From: Sphingomonadaceae bacterium
GTDB lineage: Bacteria; Pseudomonadota; Alphaproteobacteria; Sphingomonadales; Sphingomonadaceae
Direction: 5' to 3'
Length of the DNA stretch: 5,664 bases
Assembly (NCBI GenBank): GCA_016462305.1
Contig: JAEMTM010000074.1
Location: 1-5,664, forward strand
Shown here: positions 1 to 4,886 of the stretch, piece after piece
Numbering within the stretch: the first letter of the stretch is position 1
How the letters are laid out: each line of letters begins with the position of its first letter
Position numbers and translations under genes: made by a program
The notes under the pieces: generated by a model
Database searches by the model: none
The model's input: the letters and a program-made list of their open reading frames with translations, nothing else
What the model was told of the DNA's origin: nothing

Positions 1-1
1 C

Positions 2-322
2 GTGCGTTTGGGGCAGGTTCCCCAGCATCAGGCGAGCCTATGGAACCGCTATGACTTTAACGATCGATTTGCAGTCGGCCTTGGGATCATTCACCAATCA
101 AGCCAGTTTGCCGCAATCCGGACGGCCCCCAACACAACAAAGCTGCCGGCTTTCACGCGTGTTGATGCGGCGTTTTATTATGACCTGAGCGATGCATTAC
201 AATTGCAGTTGAATGTCGAAAACCTGTTCAACACCGATTATTATTCGGATGCGCATAACAATAACAATATATCGACCGGTGCGCCCATCAATGGCCGCTT
301 CACCATAAGGGCGAAGTTTTAA
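2..322 (+). CDS. TonB-dependent siderophore receptor, C-terminal fragment (5' end outside window)
   Basis: This is the last ~106 residues of an outer-membrane TonB-dependent receptor, which imports ferric siderophores or similar ligands using TonB energy. The reading frame is open to the left edge, so the GTG at position 2 is an internal Val codon and not a start. What is visible is a series of amphipathic beta strands (for example F-A-V-G-L-G-I-I-H-Q-S-S, then V-D-A-A-F-Y-Y-D-L), the family-typical L-N-V-E-N-L-F-N-T-D-Y-Y segment near residues 70-80, and the N-N-I-S-T-G-A-P-I-N turn before the final strand. The protein ends in Phe, as outer-membrane barrels recognised by BAM usually do. The N-N-I-S-T-G-A-P-I-N ending recalls catecholate/Fiu-like siderophore receptors, but the plug, TonB box and ligand loops lie outside the window, so the ligand cannot be assigned. 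The TAA stop overlaps the stop of the convergent minus-strand gene. Confidence 0.88.
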   Translation: MRLGQVPQHQASLWNRYDFNDRFAVGLGIIHQSSQFAAIRTAPNTTKLPAFTRVDAAFYYDLSDALQLQLNVENLFNTDYYSDAHNNNNISTGAPINGRFTIRAKF

Positions 323-882
323 GCCGAAGTTGCAGCGGCGGCATGTGCCTTGGCATTCTGGACATAATGCGCCACGCCAAGCCGCATCCCCATGACGGCG
401 GCATCGTCAAGATCACGGACAAAGCGGGCAGGCGACCCTGCCCATAGCTGCCGTGTCTCTATCCGTTTGCCTTGGGTCAGCATCGCGCCTGCGGCGAGCA
501 TAGCGTCGCTTTCAATCACTGCGCCGTTCATCACGGTCGCAGAAAGGCCAACAAATGCGCGATCATGCAAGATGCAACCGTGCAGCATGACATTATGTCC
601 AACGAGCACATCGTCACCAATGATGGTGGGAAACCCGTCCTCAACCCCCGGCATCGGGCCATCGCAATGGACGATGCTGCCGTCCTGAATATTCGTTCGG
701 GCACCGATGACGACGCGGTTCACTTCGGCGCGGATGACGCAATTATACCAGATGCTTGCGTCTGCGCCGATGGTGACATCTCCAATGATCCGGCAACCCG
801 GCGCAATGAATGCGGTTTCGTGGATTATCGGTGTTTTACCGTTCAGCGTGATAATGCTGATGTCGTGGCGGGTGTATGTCAT
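319..882 (-). CDS. Gamma-carbonic-anhydrase-like hexapeptide-repeat protein (LbH fold)
   Basis: This is a left-handed beta-helix protein of the gamma-carbonic anhydrase family (YrdA/PaaY/CaiE-like), about 187 residues and probably a cytoplasmic trimer. Hexapeptide repeats run from about residue 20 to 135 (I-I-G-D-V-T-I-G-A-D-A-S-I-W, then V-V-I-G-A-R-T-N-I-Q-D-G). The three metal-ligand histidines are present: H72 in S-I-V-H-C-D, and H96 and H101 in V-G-H-N-V-M-L-H-G-C. Arg51 and Gln66 also fit the family pattern. Members may hydrate CO2, but many show little activity in vitro, so the reaction is not certain. An in-frame ATG four codons upstream (894) would give 191 residues. I prefer the ATG at 882 because GGAA lies six bases before it and no Shine-Dalgarno is seen before 894. 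It is the last gene of the minus-strand block after hemB, about 38 bases downstream, and probably co-transcribed. Confidence 0.88.
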   Translation of the reverse strand: MTYTRHDISIITLNGKTPIIHETAFIAPGCRIIGDVTIGADASIWYNCVIRAEVNRVVIGARTNIQDGSIVHCDGPMPGVEDGFPTIIGDDVLVGHNVMLHGCILHDRAFVGLSATVMNGAVIESDAMLAAGAMLTQGKRIETRQLWAGSPARFVRDLDDAAVMGMRLGVAHYVQNAKAHAAAATSA

Positions 883-920
883 TGGCGTTTCCATAGATGC
901 TTATGCGGGGGTAGGTGGAT

Positions 921-1931
921 TTAAGTGGTCCTGACCCTAAGCAACCGCGCCGCCAATGCCGCATGATAGGTCAATATCCCTGAACATCCTGCCCGTTTGA
1001 ACGCCATCAGCGTTTCCAGCACCAGCGCATCACGGTCGCCTGCACCTGCGGCGGCGGCGGCCTCAATCATCGCATATTCGCCCGACACCTGATAGGCGAA
1101 CACAGGCACGTCAAAGCGGTCACGCACCCGGCGGACAATGTCGAGATAGGGCAGGCCAGGCTTCACCATGACGCTGTCTGCGCCTTCGGCAATGTCCATG
1201 GCCACTTCGCGCATGGCTTCGTCGGTGTTGGCCGGGTCCATTTGGTAACATTTCTTGTCACCTTTTAGCAGGCCGCGTGAGCCGACCGCATCGCGGAACG
1301 GCCCGTAAAAGGCGCTCGCATATTTGGCGGCATAAGACATGATCTGGACATTATGATGCCCGTTCATTTCCAGTGCTTTGCGAATAGCACCGACGCGGCC
1401 ATCCATCATATCGCTCGGCGCGATGATGTCCGCGCCCGCATTGGCTTGGTTGATAGCCTGATCGACGAGCACGGCGACGGTGTCATCATTGACGACATAG
1501 CCGTCATCATCGATCAGCCCGTCTTGCCCATGGCTGGTATAAGGGTCGAGCGCGACATCGGTTAAAACGCCAATCCGGTCGCCATGTGCTTGTTTGACCG
1601 CACGGATGGCGCGGCACATGAGGTTATCGGGATTAAACGCTTCCGCGCCATCTTCGGTGCGGCGGTCAGCCTGCGTGTTCGGGAACAAGGCGATGCAGGG
1701 TATGCCGAGTTCAATGGCTTCGGCGGCGCGCATCACAATCTGGTCAACGGACCATCGCGATACGCCGGGTAAGGTCGCAATTGGTTCCTCAATGCCTTCG
1801 CCTTCGGTTACGAACAAGGGCCAGATGAGATCGGCAGGGGAAAGCATATTTTCGCGCACCATCGCGCGGCTCCAGCCCGTTACACGGGTGCGGCGCAGGC
1901 GGCTGTTTGGGAAAGAAGATATATCGCTCAT
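921..1931 (-). CDS. hemB: Delta-aminolevulinic acid dehydratase (porphobilinogen synthase)
   Basis: HemB condenses two 5-aminolevulinate molecules into porphobilinogen, an early step of haem and tetrapyrrole synthesis in the cytoplasm. Counting from the ATG at 1931 the protein has 336 residues, the normal family length. The N-terminus carries the R-L-R-R-T-R and L-I-W-P-L-F-V motifs. The two active-site lysines are present: K203 in S-Y-A-A-K-Y-A-S-A-F-Y-G-P-F and the Schiff-base K257 in V-M-V-K-P-G-L-P-Y-L-D. The metal segment at about residues 125-138 reads D-V-A-L-D-P-Y-T-S-H-G-Q-D-G. It has Asp/Ala where zinc enzymes have three Cys, so this is the Asp-type, Mg2+-dependent class known from Pseudomonas aeruginosa and alphaproteobacteria. 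A GTG three codons upstream (1940) is an alternative start. Neither has a well-spaced Shine-Dalgarno; GAGGAAAG lies 14 or more bases upstream. The gene follows the M23 gene by about 39 bases on the same strand. Confidence 0.97.
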   Translation of the reverse strand: MSDISSFPNSRLRRTRVTGWSRAMVRENMLSPADLIWPLFVTEGEGIEEPIATLPGVSRWSVDQIVMRAAEAIELGIPCIALFPNTQADRRTEDGAEAFNPDNLMCRAIRAVKQAHGDRIGVLTDVALDPYTSHGQDGLIDDDGYVVNDDTVAVLVDQAINQANAGADIIAPSDMMDGRVGAIRKALEMNGHHNVQIMSYAAKYASAFYGPFRDAVGSRGLLKGDKKCYQMDPANTDEAMREVAMDIAEGADSVMVKPGLPYLDIVRRVRDRFDVPVFAYQVSGEYAMIEAAAAAGAGDRDALVLETLMAFKRAGCSGILTYHAALAARLLRVRTT

Positions 1932-1970
1932 CCAAAACACTTAGCGGCGATACGCTCTTTCCTCAACGCC

Positions 1971-3596
1971 TTATCCGCCGGAGGGTATCTGGCCGTCGCG
2001 AAGTGTCAGCCGGTCAATTTCCCGCTTTGGCGCTTCGTCTTTTTTGGTCGCCGTCTGCAATGGCGCAAGCGCCGCGCCGGGCTTGACGGACTTCATGCTT
2101 TGAAGCCTGCCCTTAAAACGGGTGAGGTCACTCCCGGACAGTTGCGCGCGCTGGGTGAACTTCACGGACATTGGGTTTATCGCACGTCCGTTGCGATAAA
2201 GCTCATAATGCAAATGTGGTCCTGTCGACAGGCCCGTGGAGCCGACATAGCCAATAATTTGCCCCCGCCGGACTCTGCTACCGGGGCGCGCTGCTATCCG
2301 GCTCATATGGCCATAGCCACTCGCAAGACCGCCGCTGTGCTTCAGCCGCACAAAATTGCCATAGCCGCCATTGCGTCCAGCAAAAGCCACCACGCCGTCG
2401 GCCACCGCAAAAATGGGCTGCCCATAAGCTGCCTTGAAATCGAGGCCAGCATGCATCCGCTTATAGCCCAAAATCGGGTGCCGTCTGGGTCCAAAACCCG
2501 AGTTTACGGGGCCATTCACTGGGCGGCTGAGGGTGCCTTTCGATTCGCCGACGCCCGATGCCTCAAACCATTGGGTGTTGCCTGCAACCGTCCATTTCAG
2601 CATCTGGATATTGGATTTTCCATCGCGATCCACGCCAGCATATAGCAAGTCGCCCACTTTGACTTCGCCGGTTTCAGCGCGCTTGTAATCGATGATGATG
2701 TCAAATTGGTCAGTCGGCCGGATGTTTGATAAGGATGTGCGTCCGGAAATGACTTTCAGATAATCCTGAATAGCACGCGCCGGTGCACCAGCGGCCCGCG
2801 CCGAACGGTAGATGCCCTCGCTACCCACTGCCCCGCGAATACGCAGCGGCATATTGTCGACGTTTATGGGTTTTTTGCGCAATCTTAAACTGCCGCCTTC
2901 ACGATTGATTTCGAGATTGAGGTCAAATCGTGCGCGAAAGGCCACCGATTCAAGCGGTCTCGGCTGATTTTTCGACAGTCGCGTCCCAAGGACAATGTCA
3001 ATGGGGGTGCCAGGTTCAATTTCCGACAATGCCGTTACGCCCGATACCATGTTCACGACATTAGCTGCCTCACTGCCGCCAACGCCCGAACGTTGGAGCA
3101 CGCGGGCAAAGCTGTCGCCGCGTCCCAAAGATGCCGTGAGCGCGATGCGCGGGCGTTCCGGGCTGTCGGCCAGCGCAACAACGGCGTCGGTGGCGGCCAT
3201 GCGCTTGCCGCTGTCGCTGCCATAACCGATTGGCATAATCATTTGTGTGCGCGCCTCTTCAAACTCTGCCGCATTGGGCATTGCAGGCTGCACGCCGTAA
3301 ATCGGTCCGTAATCCGGCAGAAGTGCAAGCGCAGCGACGCTTAAAGCGGTTAAGGTGCCAAGCCCACGGAACCAGCGAAGCGATCCGATATCTTCGCCAA
3401 GGTCCGGCACAAAATCGAGTTCGGCCAAGCGGCGAAGCCAACTAACGCCAGACGCACGGGGTTCGGATTTTTGACGCATCGACATGGTCATGGCATGGGG
3501 CAACGACACATCCATGTCCCAGCCGTGCCCAGCAAGCCGTGCTTCTTTGCCGTCAAACATAAGGCGTATAATCCACGACCATATTCCTATCCCCAC
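1971..3596 (-). CDS. Membrane-anchored M23/LytM family zinc metallopeptidase (peptidoglycan endopeptidase)
   Basis: This is a probable cell-wall hydrolase of 541 residues that cuts peptide cross-links in peptidoglycan from the periplasmic side of the inner membrane. A positively charged cytoplasmic tail (residues 1-76) precedes one hydrophobic segment (about 77-94). Next come two LysM/OapA-like substrate-gating regions (about 150-205 and 255-325), as in MepM/Csd3-type enzymes, then the catalytic LytM domain (about 358-478). Its active-site motifs are intact: H382 and D386 in M-H-A-G-L-D-F, H430 in G-Y-G-H-M, and H461/H463 in G-P-H-L-H-Y-E-L. A charged tail of about 60 residues follows. The GTG start at 3596 is supported by AGGA six bases upstream. 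An ATG at 3560 (M-F-D-G-K-E) would remove 12 residues and may resemble homologues better, but has no visible Shine-Dalgarno. It is the first gene of the minus-strand block and sits below a candidate CtrA box. Cleavage specificity and any link to division are inferred only. Confidence 0.94.
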   Translation of the reverse strand: MGIGIWSWIIRLMFDGKEARLAGHGWDMDVSLPHAMTMSMRQKSEPRASGVSWLRRLAELDFVPDLGEDIGSLRWFRGLGTLTALSVAALALLPDYGPIYGVQPAMPNAAEFEEARTQMIMPIGYGSDSGKRMAATDAVVALADSPERPRIALTASLGRGDSFARVLQRSGVGGSEAANVVNMVSGVTALSEIEPGTPIDIVLGTRLSKNQPRPLESVAFRARFDLNLEINREGGSLRLRKKPINVDNMPLRIRGAVGSEGIYRSARAAGAPARAIQDYLKVISGRTSLSNIRPTDQFDIIIDYKRAETGEVKVGDLLYAGVDRDGKSNIQMLKWTVAGNTQWFEASGVGESKGTLSRPVNGPVNSGFGPRRHPILGYKRMHAGLDFKAAYGQPIFAVADGVVAFAGRNGGYGNFVRLKHSGGLASGYGHMSRIAARPGSRVRRGQIIGYVGSTGLSTGPHLHYELYRNGRAINPMSVKFTQRAQLSGSDLTRFKGRLQSMKSVKPGAALAPLQTATKKDEAPKREIDRLTLRDGQIPSGG

Positions 3597-3600
3597 GGAC

Positions 3601-3606
3601 TTTCCT
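3601..3606 (-). promoter_or_regulatory. Ribosome binding site supporting the GTG start of the M23 gene
   Basis: On the minus strand the sequence reads AGGAAA and then GTCC before the GTG at 3596. This leaves six bases between AGGA and the start codon. The spacing favours the GTG over the ATG at 3560, which has no purine-rich stretch at a suitable distance. Confidence 0.5.
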
Positions 3607-3625
3607 GCATCCTGTCCTGTGGCGT

Positions 3626-3653
3626 GTTATGGTTAAAGTCAAATTAGCAGCAA
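3626..3653 (-). promoter_or_regulatory. Possible sigma-70-type promoter for the M23-hemB-gamma-CA block
   Basis: The -35 candidate TTGCTG (3653-3648) and the -10 candidate CATAAC (3631-3626) on the minus strand are 16 bases apart. They match the consensus at three and four of six positions. Transcription would start near 3619 and leave a short leader of about 22 bases before the GTG, which contains the AGGA ribosome binding site. The match is modest and the overlap with the CtrA-like box means the promoter may not need a good -35. Confidence 0.3.
3629..3647 (-). promoter_or_regulatory. Candidate CtrA binding site
   Basis: On the minus strand this reads CTAA, seven bases, TTAA and then CCAT. 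It matches the alphaproteobacterial CtrA consensus TTAA-N7-TTAA at seven of eight positions and also contains the extended half-site TTAACCAT. It lies about 33 bases upstream of the M23 GTG start, inside the spacer of a possible -35/-10 pair (TTGCTG / CATAAC), a position from which a regulator could activate or repress. CtrA is the cell-cycle and motility response regulator of alphaproteobacteria. That it acts here is inference from one site. Confidence 0.45.
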
Positions 3654-3784
3654 CCTTGCCTTTGTCGAACTGCGGCAAACGGTGCAAATTCGCGGACAAA
3701 AGCTGGAACTTTCGCCCATGCGCACAAATCGAAATTTATCAGCTTCATAAAGTAGGACGCAATGCTATGGCTGAGGTTGGTAAA

Positions 3785-3793
3785 AGGAGAGGA
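3785..3793 (+). promoter_or_regulatory. Strong ribosome binding site of the isomerase-family gene
   Basis: AGGAGAGGA precedes the ATG at 3796, with six bases between AGGAG and the start codon. It is the best Shine-Dalgarno in the window and fixes this start. The next two genes of the operon have only weak ones and probably depend on translational coupling. Confidence 0.75.
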
Positions 3794-3795
3794 AT

Positions 3796-4413
3796 ATGAA
3801 CGGCGAACGGGTTGAATTTTTTTACGATCTTTCAAGTCCGTGGACTTATATTGCGTTCCACAATCTTGATGCCCTCATCGCACGCACTGGCCTGTCTGTC
3901 CGCTTGCGTCCCATATTGGTCGGCGGCGTTTTCAATGCCGTCAACCCGTCTGTATATGCCGCACGAGAAGCGGCCGATAACCCCAAATTTAAGCATAATT
4001 GGCGGGTTATGCGCGATTGGGCAAAGCTGGCGGGCGTGGAAATCAATTTCCCCAGCATCTATCATCCGGCAAAAAGCATCCATGCGATGCGTATGGCAAC
4101 TGCGCTCGCAGGGGATCAGGTGGCGCTAAAGACGTTCAGTAAGGCCGCCTTTGAAAGCTATTTTGGTGCGCAGGAAAATCTTGACGACCCCGATATGTTG
4201 GTCGCGGTGGCGAATAAAGCGGGTCTTGACGGAGAGGCCATGCGGATGGCGTCACAGACCGATGCGGTAAAGGCCCAGTTGCGCGCCAACACCGACGAGG
4301 TCATAGTGCGCGGTGGCTATGGTTCGCCGACCATATTTGTTGACACCGACAAGATGTATTTTGGTAATGATCAATTGCCGCTGGTTGAGGCTGCTTTCCT
4401 TGGAAAAATATGA
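3796..4413 (+). CDS. 2-hydroxychromene-2-carboxylate isomerase family protein (DsbA-fold / kappa-class GST-like)
   Basis: This is a 205-residue cytoplasmic thioredoxin-fold protein (no signal peptide) of the DsbA/FrnE/HCCA-isomerase superfamily. NahD, a known member, isomerises 2-hydroxychromene-2-carboxylate using glutathione in naphthalene degradation. The N-terminal strand reads V-E-F-F-Y-D-L-S-S-P-W-T-Y. Ser14 sits where NahD and kappa GSTs have their catalytic Ser, and there is no CXXC, so a disulphide oxidoreductase role is unlikely. The helical insert spans about residues 45-165. The cis-Pro loop (G-Y-G-S-P178-T-I-F-V) and the C-terminal Y-F-G-N-D-Q-L motif complete the fold. Length is typical. 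The gene opens the rightward operon and its TGA overlaps the next start (ATGA). Family membership is secure. The true substrate is not, because many sphingomonad members sit beside crotonases without any naphthalene genes, and none are seen here. Confidence 0.9.
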   Translation: MNGERVEFFYDLSSPWTYIAFHNLDALIARTGLSVRLRPILVGGVFNAVNPSVYAAREAADNPKFKHNWRVMRDWAKLAGVEINFPSIYHPAKSIHAMRMATALAGDQVALKTFSKAAFESYFGAQENLDDPDMLVAVANKAGLDGEAMRMASQTDAVKAQLRANTDEVIVRGGYGSPTIFVDTDKMYFGNDQLPLVEAAFLGKI

Positions 4414-4886
4414 TGAGGAAGGCAAAAAAACTTGGCGCGGCGTGTGTATTGGCAATATTGGCGCTTGGCGGGTGTCATTTCGTGGAACCGAAAGATAAGG
4501 TTATGGATCAGCATCCGGTTTTCTATTTTGAAATTCCAGTGACGGATATGGACCGCGCGGTTGCTTTTTACGAAGAGCTCATGGGGTTGAAATTGGATCG
4601 TCAGATCGTCGACGGCTATGAAATGGCGTTGTTCCCTTTCGCCGAGGGTGCGCCGGGGGCAACCGGGGCGCTGGCCAAGGGCGATGTATATAGGCCTTCC
4701 AAAGATGGCGCGATTATCTATTTTCAGGTGCGTGACATCAAATCGACGGTCGAAAAGGCCCAAAAGCTGGGTAGACCCATATTATACCCGGTAAAGGATA
4801 TAGGCGATGGTGGCTTCGTCGCAGAGATAGAGGATACAGAGGGCAATCGGCTTGCCCTTAATCAACCCCGATTGGATAAAGAATGA
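4410..4886 (+). CDS. VOC (glyoxalase/bleomycin-resistance fold) family protein with a predicted lipoprotein signal
   Basis: This protein of 158 residues has a VOC-fold domain (about residues 35-152), with the P-V-T-D-M-D-R-A-V-A-F-Y opening motif and the E-D-T-E-G-N-R-L-A-L closing motif. VOC proteins act as glyoxalases, dioxygenases, isomerases/epimerases or binding proteins. Glu41 and Glu139 are possible metal ligands, but the usual His/Glu quartet is not clearly complete, so no reaction is assigned. The N-terminus is unusual: a basic M-M-R-K-A-K-K, a hydrophobic run (residues 8-19) and a lipobox L-G-G-C with Cys22, as in a signal-peptidase-II lipoprotein, followed by a short polar linker. 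The start ATG at 4410 overlaps the previous stop; an ATG at 4413 would be nearly equivalent. An internal ATG at 4503 (M-D-Q-H-P) would give a normal soluble VOC protein, but has no well-spaced ribosome binding site. The TGA overlaps the next start. Confidence 0.85.
   Translation: MMRKAKKLGAACVLAILALGGCHFVEPKDKVMDQHPVFYFEIPVTDMDRAVAFYEELMGLKLDRQIVDGYEMALFPFAEGAPGATGALAKGDVYRPSKDGAIIYFQVRDIKSTVEKAQKLGRPILYPVKDIGDGGFVAEIEDTEGNRLALNQPRLDKE

Larger units (their letters stand above)
3597..3795. promoter_or_regulatory. Divergent intergenic promoter region
   Basis: This is the only gap near 200 bases in the window, and it separates the leftward M23 block from the rightward three-gene operon, so it must hold promoters for both unless longer transcripts pass through. 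Leftward, a TTGCTG / 16 bases / CATAAC pair (minus strand, 3653 to 3626) is a plausible sigma-70 promoter with a CtrA-like box in its spacer. Rightward, the best pair I can find is weak: TTCATA (3744-3749), 16 bases, TATGGC (3766-3771), followed by a strong ribosome binding site. A 63-codon minus-strand frame through this gap (3835-3644) shows no recognisable features and overlaps the start of the rightward gene, so I do not call it. No riboswitch-like or tRNA-like fold was seen by eye. Confidence 0.55.

Noticed and set aside
323..339. GCCG...CGGC inverted repeat just after the receptor stop as a terminator
   Set aside because: The stem is only four bases with a nine-base loop and no T-tract, and it lies within the coding sequence of the gamma-CA gene.
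472..924. A long plus-strand open frame (150 codons) opposite the gamma-CA gene
   Set aside because: Its translation shows no family features, while the opposite strand encodes a complete hexapeptide protein with all metal ligands. It is a shadow frame.
1043..1066. GCGGCGGCGGCGGCC-like triplet run
   Set aside because: It is the reverse complement of the Ala-rich E-A-A-A-A-A-G-A stretch in HemB, not an independent repeat element.
2100..2645. A 181-codon plus-strand open frame inside the M23 gene
   Set aside because: It lies opposite the catalytic LytM domain, whose motifs are intact, and its own translation has no recognisable pattern.
3644..3835. A 63-codon minus-strand open frame in the divergent gap
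   Set aside because: It has no recognisable domain or convincing ribosome binding site, overlaps the well-supported start at 3796, and crosses the region expected to hold promoters.
3796..4413. Naming the isomerase-family gene nahD and inferring naphthalene degradation
   Set aside because: No ring-hydroxylating dioxygenase or other naphthalene pathway gene is seen, and the family is much broader than NahD.
4371..4763. Minus-strand open frame opposite the VOC gene
   Set aside because: The plus frame encodes a clear VOC domain and is tied to its neighbours by ATGA overlaps. The minus frame has no family signal.
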